A stretch of 64,000 nt of DNA from an uncultured Fretibacterium sp. (GTDB lineage Bacteria; Synergistota; Synergistia; Synergistales; Aminobacteriaceae): positions 25,867 through 89,866 of the forward strand of contig NZ_CAUUWA010000001.1 of the NCBI RefSeq assembly GCF_963548695.1, in the 5' to 3' direction. This document shows, piece after piece, positions 34,849 through 43,988 of this stretch. The notes under the pieces were generated by a model. That model did no database searches. It was not told the origin of the DNA and worked only from the letters and a program-made list of their open reading frames with translations. Positions within the stretch are counted from its first letter, which is position 1. Every line of letters begins with the position of its first letter. The translations under genes were made by a program, and so were the position numbers.

Positions 34849-36522
34849 ATGACGGTACCGAGCGATATCGAAATTGCCCAGGCGGCGAAGATGAGCCCCA
34901 TAACGGAGGTTGCGAAGAAGCTGGGGATCTCCGGGGACGATCTTGAGCTCTACGGCAAGTACAAGGCCAAGGTGCAGCCCCAGGTGCTCAAAGGGCTCAA
35001 GGACAAGCCGGACGGTAAGTTGGTCCTCGTGACGGCGATAACCCCGACGCCGGCGGGCGAGGGGAAGACCACGACGAGCGTGGGCCTGACCGATGGATTG
35101 TCCAAGATCGGCAAAAAGGTCTGCGTCGCTCTGCGCGAGCCCTCCCTGGGGCCCAGCTTCGGGGTCAAGGGCGGCGCGGCGGGCGGCGGCTACGCCCAGG
35201 TGGTTCCGATGGAGGACATCAACCTCCACTTCACCGGGGACCTGCACGCCATCACCACGGCCCACAACCTCTGCGCCGCGATGCTGGACAACCACCTCCA
35301 GCAGGGCAACGAGCTGAACATCGATCCCCGCCGCGTCGTCTTCCGCCGCGTGGTGGACTTGAACGAGCGCGCCCTGCGCAAGGTGATCATCGGCCTGGGC
35401 GGCCGTACCGAGGGGGTGCCGCGCGAGAGCGGGTTCGACATCACGGTGGCCTCCGAGGTCATGGCGATCCTCTGCCTCTCCATGGACCTGATGGACCTGA
35501 AGGCCCGGCTCTCCAGGATGGTGTTGGCCTACACCTACGACGGCAAGCCCGTCACGGCGGGGGACATCGGCGCCGCCGGGTCCATGGCGGCCCTTCTGAA
35601 GGACGCCATCAAGCCGAACCTGGTCCAGACGCTCGAGGGCTCGCCCGCCTTCATCCATGGCGGTCCCTTCGCCAACATCGCCCATGGGTGCAACAGCGTC
35701 CAGGCGACGCGCCTGGGCTTGAAGCTGGCCGACTACCTGGTCACGGAGGCCGGATTCGGCGGGGACCTGGGGGCCGAGAAGTTCCTGGACATCAAGTGCC
35801 GCATGGCCGGCCTCAAGCCGGATGCAGTTGTCGTCGTCGCGACGGTTCGCGCCCTTAAGATGCACGGCGGCAGAAAGAAGACTGAGCTGGGCAGCGAGGA
35901 CTTGAAGGCTCTTGAGGCGGGTATCCCCAACCTCCAGAAGCACATCGAGAACATCCAGAAGTTCGGGCTTCCCGTCGTCGTCGCCATCAACCGCTTCCCG
36001 CTGGACACGGAGGCCGAGCTCGCCCTGGTGGAGAAGAAGTGCGCCGAGCTGGGCGCCTCCTTCGCGCTCTCCGAGGTCTGGGGCAAGGGCGGCGAGGGCG
36101 GAGTCGAGCTGGCGAAGAAGGTCGTCGAGGCATGCGAGAAGCCCTCCGACTTCAAGTTCATCTACAAGCCCGAGATGAGCCCCAAGGAGAAGATGACGGC
36201 CATCGCCAAGGAGATCTACGGCGCCGACGGCGTGGACTTCACGCCCCAAGCCGAGAAGGACCTCGAGCTCATCCACGGGCTGGGCAAGGACGACCTGCTT
36301 ATCTGCATGGCCAAGACCCAGTACTCCTTCTCCGACGACGCCACCAAGGTCGGCCGTCCGAAGGACTTCCGGATCACGGTGCGCGAGGTGCGTCTCTCCG
36401 CAGGGGCGGGGTTCCTCGTGGCGGTCACCGGTGCGATCATGACGATGCCGGGCCTGCCCAAGAAGCCCGCGGCTCTGTCGATCGATGTGGACGAGAACGG
36501 GAAGATAACCGGCCTCTTCTAA
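34849..36522 (+). CDS. fhs: Formate-tetrahydrofolate ligase
   Basis: A 557-residue enzyme making 10-formyl-THF from formate, THF and ATP. The P-loop is [16 protein letters not shown] near 66-81; [43 protein letters not shown] and [14 protein letters not shown] are family blocks. ATG 34849 is chosen (GTG 34846 also in frame) with GGAG upstream. In amino-acid-fermenting anaerobes it links formate to one-carbon metabolism or works in reverse for ATP. It is followed by a strong terminator and is probably monocistronic. The 240 bases upstream are AT-rich but no clear promoter was identified. Confidence 0.96.
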   Translation: MTVPSDIEIAQAAKMSPITEVAKKLGISGDDLELYGKYKAKVQPQVLKGLKDKPDGKLVLVTAITPTPAGEGKTTTSVGLTDGLSKIGKKVCVALREPSLGPSFGVKGGAAGGGYAQVVPMEDINLHFTGDLHAITTAHNLCAAMLDNHLQQGNELNIDPRRVVFRRVVDLNERALRKVIIGLGGRTEGVPRESGFDITVASEVMAILCLSMDLMDLKARLSRMVLAYTYDGKPVTAGDIGAAGSMAALLKDAIKPNLVQTLEGSPAFIHGGPFANIAHGCNSVQATRLGLKLADYLVTEAGFGGDLGAEKFLDIKCRMAGLKPDAVVVVATVRALKMHGGRKKTELGSEDLKALEAGIPNLQKHIENIQKFGLPVVVAINRFPLDTEAELALVEKKCAELGASFALSEVWGKGGEGGVELAKKVVEACEKPSDFKFIYKPEMSPKEKMTAIAKEIYGADGVDFTPQAEKDLELIHGLGKDDLLICMAKTQYSFSDDATKVGRPKDFRITVREVRLSAGAGFLVAVTGAIMTMPGLPKKPAALSIDVDENGKITGLF

Positions 36523-36541
36523 CGTTGCATGTCCTTATACG

Positions 36542-36584
36542 AAAACGAGGGCTCCTGGCGGTAGGCCGGGAGCCCTCGTTTTTA
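36542..36584 (+). terminator. Rho-independent terminator of fhs
   Basis: ACGAGGGCTCC pairs with GGAGCCCTCGT (11 pairs) around a ~13-base loop and is followed by TTTT on the forward strand. It lies 20 bases past the fhs stop. A's before the 5' arm may let it serve the reverse-strand gene as well. Confidence 0.9.
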
Positions 36585-36635
36585 TGACGAGATGAGATAA
36601 GAGGAGACCCCTTTGGCAGAAGAACCCCAGGGAGT

Positions 36636-37385
36636 CTATCTGGAGTTCAGGAGCGCGGTGTTTCGCGCCTCGAGCGCGCGCTCCGCCTTGATGCAGGCCC
36701 TCAGGATTTTTTCCCATCGCTCGCCTCGCTCGGCATCGGGCGAGGCGAGTATCATCTCGGCCTCCTCGTCCAAGGCGTCCAATGCGCCTTTCAGCGCGTT
36801 CTCCGCCTCCCTGGGGGCGGCGCTGGGATCAGAGTACTGGAGGGAGTCCGCCAGCGCGAGGAATGGAGCGATCCGCTCCCGATCGCCGGCGACAATGCCT
36901 TTCAGGTCCTCGGCCATGTCCCTCACGCGCGTGGCCGCCGCCGCCAGATTTTGGCGTCCCTGTCGCCCTTCCCTGCGGTCCGCCCCGCTCAGCTTCAGCA
37001 TGGCCATGTTGGTGAGAAGGAGCGGAATCAGGAAGATGGCCAGGCCGACGATGTGAATCAGGAAATAGGTGGTGACGGAAAACTCCATACGGGCGTTCGT
37101 CACGGCCATGGCGATGACGAAGATGAAGTAGAGGGCGAGCGGGTAGATATGGGAGAATCCGTGGGGAACCTCCCTGCCCGCGTTGCTTCGGATCACGATC
37201 CGAGAGGCGAAGAGGGTGCCCAACAGGGCGGTGAAGGCCAGGAACCCCATGGACATCCAGAAGGTGGTCCCTCGCGCCTCGGGGGTCGTCAGGAACCAGA
37301 CGCAGACCCCCGCCACCACCGCGACCAGAAACAGCAGAAGAAAGAGATTGAAGATATGCCGAACCTTGTTGGTTGCTTTACTCAT
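36636..37385 (-). CDS. Four-helix membrane protein, hypothetical
   Basis: A 249-residue protein not recognised. Four membrane segments are predicted by eye at ~11-32, 42-64, 80-95 and 104-131, followed by a ~115-residue cytoplasmic helical tail (LAAAATRVRDMAEDLKGIV; EAENALKGALDALDEEAEMI). Third gene of a reverse-strand set after a zinc-ribbon membrane protein and an SPFH protein, with 31-base gaps, so it may belong to the same membrane complex. It could be a 5-bromo-4-chloroindolyl phosphate hydrolysis-type (XpaC-like) companion, but this is a guess. Confidence 0.6.
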   Translation of the reverse strand: MSKATNKVRHIFNLFLLLFLVAVVAGVCVWFLTTPEARGTTFWMSMGFLAFTALLGTLFASRIVIRSNAGREVPHGFSHIYPLALYFIFVIAMAVTNARMEFSVTTYFLIHIVGLAIFLIPLLLTNMAMLKLSGADRREGRQGRQNLAAAATRVRDMAEDLKGIVAGDRERIAPFLALADSLQYSDPSAAPREAENALKGALDALDEEAEMILASPDAERGERWEKILRACIKAERALEARNTALLNSR

Positions 37386-37416
37386 ATTGTTTTCCCCTTT
37401 CCGTCACATGCTTTTG

Positions 37417-38676
37417 TCAGTTTTGAGGGATTTTGCCCTCCGCGTTCCTGCCGCACTGGGAACAGAAGGCCGCATCAGGGGTAAGCGCCGCGCCGCACTC
37501 GCACACCCTTGGGATCGGCTTGCCGCATTGGGAGCAAAAACGAGCATCGGCGGTTATTTTCGCACCGCAATGAGGGCAGCCGGGGGTCAGGGATGCGCCG
37601 CATGAGGGACAGAAGCGCCCCTCGCCGCAGGCCTTGCCGCACTTGGGGCAGGTACGCGGTGCGCTCGGGGAGGGGTTCGGGGGCGGCGTTGTTGGCCCTT
37701 CGGACGCTGCGGGTGTGGGGACGGGCTGCTGTGGTGCGCCGGTTGGGGACGAGTTGAGGAATTGCCCCATCTGGGAGGCCATCTGCCCGAAGGCTCCCCC
37801 CATGCCCAGGCCCGCGCCGAGCCCCATGCCGGCCCCGAGCAGGGGATTTCCCCCTCCGCCTCCGTCGCCGGAGCCCGAGGCTTGGGCCATCTCCTCCATC
37901 GCGTCGAAGGAGCGCATCTGCTGGTAGTTGTAGCCCATGACGTTCATGCGCGCCCGCTCGCTCATCGCCTTTTTCAGATCCTGGACGGCCTCGTCGTCCT
38001 CGGGCACGTTGACGGACCCGAGGAAGAAGTTTGTGGGCTCGATGCCGTACTCCTCGAATACGGGGCGCACCTCCTCCACGGCCTCGTCCGACATGTCCTT
38101 GAGGTAGGCGCTGATGTCGAAGATGTTGATCTTCCTCAGCGTGATGTAGCTCGCGACCATGTCGCCGATGCGGCTGAGCAGCAGCCCCCGGAAGGAGTCG
38201 ATGAGCTCGTCCCGGGTCAGCCGCGTGCGGGTCCCGACCAGTTTGAGCAGGAACTTGCGGCTGTCGCGGATGCGGACGCCGAATTGTCCGTAGGCCCGAA
38301 CGGGGATGGGGATCTGATATTCGGGATCGCGCAGGAGCAGGGGGGAGAGCGTGCCCCATTTGACGTCCAGGATGTTGAGCTTGTTGACGAACCAGACGTG
38401 GGCCTTGAAGGGGGTCTCGCCGCCGGTGGGCAGGTTGATCAGGTGTCTCAGCAATGGGATGTTGTCCGTGGAGAGGGTGTGGCGCCCGGGCCCGAAGAGG
38501 TCGAGCGCCTGTCCGTCCCGGAAGAGGATGGCCTCCTGGGATTCCTGGACCACCAGCTGGGTCCAGTTGCCCAGGGCGTCGCTCCTGTCCGGATTCCTGG
38601 GGTCCAGATAACGCCAGGCGAAGATGTCCGCCGGGCTCAGGCTGGGGTCCCATTCTACAATTTGCATCAAGGCCAT
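37417..38676 (-). CDS. SPFH-domain protein with C-terminal zinc ribbons (YdjI-like)
   Basis: A 419-residue protein. Residues ~30-250 are the SPFH/band 7-type domain of the YdjI 'virion core' family (WTQLVVQESQEAILFRDGQAL; RLTRDELIDSFRGLLLSRIGD). A Gly/Met/Pro-rich linker (~265-335) leads to three zinc ribbons: CPKCGK..FCPSCG, CPHCGA..FCSQCG and CECGA..FCSQCG. There is no signal peptide. Bacillus YdjI takes part in membrane stress response with PspA-like proteins; whether that role holds here is inference. Neighbours are also zinc-ribbon or membrane proteins. Confidence 0.85.
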   Translation of the reverse strand: MALMQIVEWDPSLSPADIFAWRYLDPRNPDRSDALGNWTQLVVQESQEAILFRDGQALDLFGPGRHTLSTDNIPLLRHLINLPTGGETPFKAHVWFVNKLNILDVKWGTLSPLLLRDPEYQIPIPVRAYGQFGVRIRDSRKFLLKLVGTRTRLTRDELIDSFRGLLLSRIGDMVASYITLRKINIFDISAYLKDMSDEAVEEVRPVFEEYGIEPTNFFLGSVNVPEDDEAVQDLKKAMSERARMNVMGYNYQQMRSFDAMEEMAQASGSGDGGGGGNPLLGAGMGLGAGLGMGGAFGQMASQMGQFLNSSPTGAPQQPVPTPAASEGPTTPPPNPSPSAPRTCPKCGKACGEGRFCPSCGASLTPGCPHCGAKITADARFCSQCGKPIPRVCECGAALTPDAAFCSQCGRNAEGKIPQN

Positions 38677-38709
38677 AATTGCATTCGCTCCTTTTCACGT
38701 TCTGTGGTC

Positions 38710-39297
38710 TTATAGGTCGGGGTCCAGCAGCTCCATGGCGATCATCCTGTTGATCTGGCCCTGGAGATAGAGAGGGCCGAAAAGAAAGGTCATCAGGCCC
38801 GATGGGGCGACGCTCAGGACGACGACGCTCTTCTCGAGATAGCGCGAGGCGTAGACCTGGAGGATGCTGCGAGCCTTGAAGGATAGCCAGATGGAAAGGA
38901 TGAAAGCCGCCAGGCTCAGAAGGGTGAAACAGTTCTGGACATCCTCCTCCGAGAGCCCCCAGGCCTGGACGACGGAGCTCTGGGGGATCAGAATCCAGCT
39001 CAGGTGAATGGCGAGCTGCAGGCAGGCCGCCCAGAAAGGGAGGTAGATCTTCGGGGCGAGGCGGCTCAGGGATTTGTTCCTGAGGACGTGCCAGATGCTG
39101 CCGTAAAAACCGAAGGTGAAAGAATAGAGGAAGAAGAGCATCCCCCCCGACACCCGCTTCATGGAGAGAAGGCCCTCCTTTCTCTTCTCCCTCAGGATCG
39201 CCTCGAGATTGTCCGCCGCGTGTGGCGTGGCGGCGCCGCAATATTCGCATCGCTCGGCCCCGATGGGCAGGGCTGCGCCGCAGTGTTTGCAGTTCAT
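38710..39297 (-). CDS. Zinc-ribbon membrane protein
   Basis: A 195-residue protein from ATG 39297 (GGAGGAAGGA eight bases upstream); the frame is open to 40098 but that extension is not coding. Residues 3-20 form a CxxC-x10-CxxC zinc ribbon (NCKHCGAALPIGAERCEYC). After a basic linker there are about four hydrophobic segments (GGMLFFLYSFTFGFYGSIW; FWAACLQLAIHLSWIL; FTLLSLAAFILSIWLSF; VAPSGLMTFLFGPLYL), as in DUF4234-type proteins. First gene of the SPFH set. Confidence 0.65.
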   Translation of the reverse strand: MNCKHCGAALPIGAERCEYCGAATPHAADNLEAILREKRKEGLLSMKRVSGGMLFFLYSFTFGFYGSIWHVLRNKSLSRLAPKIYLPFWAACLQLAIHLSWILIPQSSVVQAWGLSEEDVQNCFTLLSLAAFILSIWLSFKARSILQVYASRYLEKSVVVLSVAPSGLMTFLFGPLYLQGQINRMIAMELLDPDL

Positions 39298-39561
39298 GTT
39301 TGAATTCCTTCCTCCATTTATCGACCGGATTAGGGGCGTCCCCGACGTTTTCCACTTTATTGTGCTTAGAAAGGGATGCTCTGTCAAGTCATTGGGGCCC
39401 GGAGCAGGTTGTGACCGGGGTGGTTTTTCCCATGCCGGGCCATGTCGTCGTGTTGAAAACATAAAACGAATGAGTTTTTTGTTCCGCATTTCGGGCGGTA
39501 TGGGATAGAATAAAGGAAAGTGCCTGGAAGACTCCGGGGGACTTCGTCCGAGCTGGGCGCA

Positions 39562-40992
39562 ATGCCTGTGCAAACGGTTCGGATTAGGGATTTCCCCTGG
39601 CGGACGACGAATATTTTCGGGATTTTCGGGAAAGGGTGTCGAACATTGCTGGAGGGGCTCAAGAGATTTTTTGCGGTGCGGGCGGGGAGACTTTTTGTTT
39701 TTGCGCTGGGACTTTCGTTTCTTCTGGGGTTCTCGGTCTTGCGGCTCACTCCCGCAAAGGCGGGGGACGCCGAGGTTAAAGTAGTCCCCAAGAAGTCCGC
39801 AGGGGTAAAGAGCCGCGGGACCGTCCGTAAGGCCTCGCTCAGGAGGAGAGCATCTCGGGGGAAGAGCGGCAGAATCTTCGCATCGGGCAACGGCTCGGTC
39901 AAGAGTCCCTGGATCATCCGCACGGCGGCTCAGATGGAGGCCCTGGCCCGTTCCGTCAATCAGGGCAATTCCTATTCCGGGAAGAGGATCCGCCTGATGG
40001 CCGACCTCGATTTGAGCGGCATGCGGTGGAATCCCATAGGCTTTTACCGGGAGGGGGGAAGCCGCCCGTTCAAGGGTTTCTTCGACGGGAACGGCCATGT
40101 CGTGCGGGGGCTTGACGTCAAGGCTCCGGCCGCTGGCATGGCGGGACTCTTCGGGGTATTGGAGGGAGCTACCGTCGTGGGGCTCACCATCGAGGACGCC
40201 TCCGTATCGGCTGGCCCCAACGTCGGCATCCTGGCGGGGCTCGCCATACGCTCCGAGCTGCGGAACTGCGCCGTGTCCGGCAGCGTGCTGGGTACGGAGA
40301 ACGTGGGAGGAGTGATCGGACAGACGTCCGAGAGCCGTCTGTCCGGCCTTTCCTTCTCGGGGGCGGTCAATGGCCGGGGCTCGGGCACGGGGGGGCTGAT
40401 CGGTTCCATGTTTGGCACCCTCCTTGCCCGGGCTGAGGTCCGCGGGGAGATCTCGGGACAGGACAACGTCGGCGGCCTGGCGGGCAACGTCCGTGAGGGA
40501 GAGCTGAACGAGGCGAGGACATGGGAATTGACGGTACAGGGCCGAAAAACGGTTGGCGGCATGATTGGCTTCGCCTCCGATTCCGTCGTCATCCGTCGGT
40601 CCCTGTTCGACGGGACCGTCGAGGGCAGGGAGAATACGGGGGGACTCGTGGGCTGGGTGGAGTCCGGGAACCTGACCGGAAACTCCGTCTCCGGTTCCGT
40701 CCTGGGATGGGAGCGGACGGGCGGGGTGGCGGGCCTCTGGGGCGATGGCCTGGCACGGCGCTGCATTGTAGAGGCTACTGTCAGCGGAACCTCGGATGTA
40801 GGGGGCCTCGCGGGGCGGATGGAGAAGGGGCTCGCGAACCAGTGTGAGTCCCTGGGCTACGTCGAGGGAGGCAAATCGGTCGGAGGTCTGGTCGGGGAGA
40901 TGGTCTCCGGAAGGCTGGAGAAGTGCATGGCGTCCGGAAGCGTGAAGGGGGCCCTGACGTCGGGGAGGGAGATCGGCAGCACCTCCCGATAA
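39562..40992 (+). CDS. GLUG-repeat exported protein
   Basis: About 476 residues from ATG 39562; the frame begins at GTG 39520 and no start has a convincing ribosome site, so the N-terminus is uncertain. A hydrophobic stretch (LFVFALGLSFLLGFSVL, ~45-62) ends in AKAG and looks like a long signal peptide. From ~residue 140 the protein consists of GLUG-type beta-helix repeats (GMAGLFG, NVGGVIG, GTGGLIG, NVGGLAG, TVGGMIG, NTGGLVG, RTGGVAG, DVGGLAG, SVGGLVG). Such repeats build surface or secreted adhesin-like solenoids. A convergent terminator follows. Confidence 0.75.
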   Translation: MPVQTVRIRDFPWRTTNIFGIFGKGCRTLLEGLKRFFAVRAGRLFVFALGLSFLLGFSVLRLTPAKAGDAEVKVVPKKSAGVKSRGTVRKASLRRRASRGKSGRIFASGNGSVKSPWIIRTAAQMEALARSVNQGNSYSGKRIRLMADLDLSGMRWNPIGFYREGGSRPFKGFFDGNGHVVRGLDVKAPAAGMAGLFGVLEGATVVGLTIEDASVSAGPNVGILAGLAIRSELRNCAVSGSVLGTENVGGVIGQTSESRLSGLSFSGAVNGRGSGTGGLIGSMFGTLLARAEVRGEISGQDNVGGLAGNVREGELNEARTWELTVQGRKTVGGMIGFASDSVVIRRSLFDGTVEGRENTGGLVGWVESGNLTGNSVSGSVLGWERTGGVAGLWGDGLARRCIVEATVSGTSDVGGLAGRMEKGLANQCESLGYVEGGKSVGGLVGEMVSGRLEKCMASGSVKGALTSGREIGSTSR

Positions 40993-41037
40993 GGGCCGAA
41001 GATGTCCGGAAGCCTGATCCGGCTGCGGACAAAAGCG

Positions 41038-41062
41038 CGGGGCGCCTCCGAGGGGCGCCCCG
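41038..41062. terminator. Bidirectional hairpin
   Basis: CGGGGCGCC pairs with GGCGCCCCG around a seven-base loop, followed by GTGTTTCTT on the forward strand and by GCTTTTGTC on the reverse. It separates the convergent GLUG and GAF-like genes. Confidence 0.75.
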
Positions 41063-41072
41063 TGTTTCTTCC

Positions 41073-42434
41073 CTAGCTTTTGAACTTGCGAATTTCGTAG
41101 CCCGTGAACTGAGCCGCGATGCTCAGCGCCTCCCGTTGGGGTTTGATGGGGGCGATGCCAGAGCTCGAGGCGAGGGCGACGAACCCCTCGATACTCTTGC
41201 CGTCGTGGATCGGGACCAAATACTGCATGTGCTCGAGCTCCTTCCAGGACTCCGCGTCCAGCCCCCAGGAGCCGAGGACCTCGGAGGCCGGGGTACGATC
41301 CAGATCATAGATCGGCTGCAGGCTGCGGGAAACCTCGCATCGCCGGGAAGCGCGCAGGACGGGATGGTTCGAGCAATCTCTGACGCCATCCGAACGGTGC
41401 TCCGCCAGGACGTAGCCATCGCGTTCTCCGTCCCACACGGACAAAAGGCATTCCGACATCTGCCCCATCTCCAGGAACACATCCGCGGCGAGGGCCAGGA
41501 AACGGCCATGCTCCTCCTCGTTTCTCAGAGCCCTCAGGACGTTGGCGAGGGAGAGGATCGTGAAGTCCCCCGAGGACGCCTGCGACGCCGCCAGGGTATT
41601 TTTGGAACGGAGGCTGTTGATGGCGATGGCGCGGGACGCGAGGTTCCCCAGAAGCTCGAGGAAATGAAGCATCTCGCTGTCCGGGAGGTCCTCCCATTCC
41701 AGGACGCAGAAGAGCCGCGTCTCCGCCTCGGCGATGGGAAGCACGACCCGATAGGGGGCGGGGCCATGATTCAGGACCGGTGCGGAGGGCAGAATGGTCT
41801 GAGCGTAGATGCCCTCGCGCGGTGGAAGGACGTCCATTTTGCCCGCCAGGAGGCTCAGGCGGCCCCCTTCGTCCTTCAGGATGGAGACGGACTTCGGAAA
41901 CAGGCTCTCTCGCAGGACGTCCGTGACGAAGGAGGCGAAGTATTCGAGGGGCATGGGCTCGAATATGGAGGCCAGGGTGCTCTTCGTGGCCAGGATCATG
42001 TAGGAGAGGCGGGAGAGCTTGCCCTCGTTGGCGTCGATCCGCTGGAACTGCTGCCAGAGCCGAACCATTCCGGCATAGGGCTTCAGTTCGTTCAGTAGGG
42101 ACTCGTCGGCCTTTTCCCTCAGCAGGACGTAGACCTCCCAGTGCGGCCCGCGCATGCGCAGACCCCACGGCCACTCTTCCTTCTCCGTCCGCACCTGTTC
42201 CAGCTCACAGGGGGATACGGCGGGGCGGTTTGAGAAGAGGGAGCGTAGACGAAGGCCCTCTCCCGGCAGAATGAGCTGCGTCGGGTTCGTCCCCACGGCG
42301 TCGAGGATATGGAGATCCGCTCCTCGGGGAACCAGGATGAGGGCGGACGGGACCTTGGGAGCCAGAAAGTCCGTAAGCAATTTCAGCGCTCCGCCGGACA
42401 AGACAAAATCCATCTGTTCGTACAGGTTGTTCAC
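41073..42434 (-). CDS. GAF-like hypothetical signalling protein
   Basis: A 453-residue soluble protein not firmly recognised. A GTG at 42434 is taken as start because GGAGGTGAA precedes it by eight bases; the frame reaches 42551. Two regions look like GAF folds (~140-290 and ~310-450: YRVVLPIAEAETRLFCVLEWED; LEHMQYLVPIHDGKSIEGFVALAS). No output domain, DNA-binding motif or membrane segment is visible. It is transcribed away from the CofE-like gene across an AT-rich gap. A stand-alone sensor is a reasonable guess. Confidence 0.5.
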   Translation of the reverse strand: MNNLYEQMDFVLSGGALKLLTDFLAPKVPSALILVPRGADLHILDAVGTNPTQLILPGEGLRLRSLFSNRPAVSPCELEQVRTEKEEWPWGLRMRGPHWEVYVLLREKADESLLNELKPYAGMVRLWQQFQRIDANEGKLSRLSYMILATKSTLASIFEPMPLEYFASFVTDVLRESLFPKSVSILKDEGGRLSLLAGKMDVLPPREGIYAQTILPSAPVLNHGPAPYRVVLPIAEAETRLFCVLEWEDLPDSEMLHFLELLGNLASRAIAINSLRSKNTLAASQASSGDFTILSLANVLRALRNEEEHGRFLALAADVFLEMGQMSECLLSVWDGERDGYVLAEHRSDGVRDCSNHPVLRASRRCEVSRSLQPIYDLDRTPASEVLGSWGLDAESWKELEHMQYLVPIHDGKSIEGFVALASSSGIAPIKPQREALSIAAQFTGYEIRKFKS

Positions 42435-42562
42435 GAGCTGTTCACCTCCGGCCAAAATGACGCCCGCTCGAAGTTGGCGTCCGAGGCGGCGCGTGGTACG
42501 TCTGTGGTGCGTCTTTGGAAGCATCCGCGTGTTGCCTTCTCCCGTCTGCACATTTCATCTTT

Positions 42563-42591
42563 TTGATAAATGGGGCGGATCGGGATAAAAT
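42563..42591 (+). promoter_or_regulatory. Sigma-70-type promoter for the CofE-like gene
   Basis: TTGATA at 42563-42568, a 17-base spacer and TAAAAT at 42586-42591 form a good housekeeping promoter about 85 bases before the start codon at 42676. An additional AT-rich run (TATACTTTTTTTGTTGTAAAAT) follows. Confidence 0.6.
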
Positions 42592-42675
42592 TCTCCTCGT
42601 ATTGTATACTTTTTTTGTTGTAAAATCGATAGAGCAGGGTTCATACTGAAGTTTTTATGGAGGTAATGGATCATT

Positions 42676-43881
42676 ATGGGAGAGGCAGTGCTTCGTAAGG
42701 TTGGCGTTGAGGTGCATGGAATTCGTATGCCCGTGATCCGCAGGGGCGACGACCTGGTGAAGATGGCCGCGGAACACCTCGTCGAGGCCTCGTCTTCGGG
42801 CTACGCGCCCTTTACCCTCAGGGATCGCGACGTGGTGGGGGTCACGGAGTCCCTCGTGGCGAGGGCTCAGGGCAATATCATCACTCTGGAGGAGATAGCC
42901 GCGGACGTTCGCGACAAGATCCCGGAGGGGGATGCGGCGGTCGCCTTTCCCATCCTCAGCCGCAACCGGTTCATGCCCCTGCTCGACGGGATCGTCCGGG
43001 GCATCCGGGGAAAGGTGCATCTCTTCCTCTCCTTCCCTGCGGACGAGGTGGGCAACCACCTGATCGATCCCGCCGAGTACCTCAAGCGTTCCTCGGGCAT
43101 GCCGGAGTGCTTCGGCACGGCGGAGTACGACGCACGGTTCGGGCGCTACAGGCATCCCTTCACGGGGGTGGACTACGTGGAGCTCTACAAGGACCTGGCC
43201 CCTGGGAGGATAGAAATCCACTTCACGAACAACCCGCTGCGCATCCTGGACGTCACCTCCCGGGTCGTGATGGCGAACATCCACAATCGAGTCCTCTATG
43301 CCGGCCTTCTGCGGGAAAGGGGAGCCTCGGTCTGGACCCTGGATCAGATCTGCACGGAACCGCGTTCCAATGGGGGCGGATACAACCCCGAGTTCGGGCT
43401 TCTGGGGTCCAACTACTCTCAGGAGGGGACCGTCAAGCTTTTCCCTCGCGATGCGGGGGCCTTCGCGCGCGGGCTTCAGCAGGAGATCCTTCGCCTCACC
43501 GGGCGCAGGGTCGAGGTCCTGGTCTACGGGGACGGCGCCTTCAAGGACCCCGTCTGCGGGATCTGGGAGCTGGCCGACCCCGTCGTCTCTCCCGGATACA
43601 CGGACGGGCTGAAGGGCACGCCCTCCGAGATCAAGTTCAAGATGATCGCGGACAACGCCCAGGGGGATGCGGAGGAGGCCGTTCGCAGCGCCATTCAATC
43701 GAAGTCCGCCGCAAGCGGAAGGGATTCGGGTCTGGCGGAGGATAAAAACGCCCTTGGGACCACCCCGAGGCGCTATACGGATCTTCTGGGTTCCCTGTGC
43801 GACCTCGTCTCCGGGAGCGGGGACAAGGGCACCCCCGTCATTCACATATCGGGTTACTTCGACTCGTACATCGACGGATAG
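42676..43881 (+). CDS. Coenzyme F420:L-glutamate ligase-like protein (CofE family)
   Basis: A 401-residue protein related by motif to the F420 gamma-glutamyl ligase family found in anaerobes lacking known F420 synthesis. Recognisable blocks are DGAFKDPVCGIWELADPVVSPGYTDGL (shown here in parts: DGAFKDPVCGIWE and ADPVVSPGYTDGL, ~290-315), GTPSEIKFKMIADN, and the tail GTTPRRYTDLLGSLCDLVSG with GDKGTPVIHI. ATG 42676 lies after GGAGGT. No other F420 genes are in the window, so the substrate may be a different molecule. It has its own promoter and is not obviously coupled to capA-like downstream. Confidence 0.6.
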   Translation: MGEAVLRKVGVEVHGIRMPVIRRGDDLVKMAAEHLVEASSSGYAPFTLRDRDVVGVTESLVARAQGNIITLEEIAADVRDKIPEGDAAVAFPILSRNRFMPLLDGIVRGIRGKVHLFLSFPADEVGNHLIDPAEYLKRSSGMPECFGTAEYDARFGRYRHPFTGVDYVELYKDLAPGRIEIHFTNNPLRILDVTSRVVMANIHNRVLYAGLLRERGASVWTLDQICTEPRSNGGGYNPEFGLLGSNYSQEGTVKLFPRDAGAFARGLQQEILRLTGRRVEVLVYGDGAFKDPVCGIWELADPVVSPGYTDGLKGTPSEIKFKMIADNAQGDAEEAVRSAIQSKSAASGRDSGLAEDKNALGTTPRRYTDLLGSLCDLVSGSGDKGTPVIHISGYFDSYIDG

Positions 43882-43988
43882 CCTCGCCGTAAGAGCCCGG
43901 CGGCACGAGTCAGAGGATCGATTCGGAAGATTGAATTTGGAAGATCGAATTTGAGGAGCGAGCCGAAACATTGAGGAGGAGAGCGATT

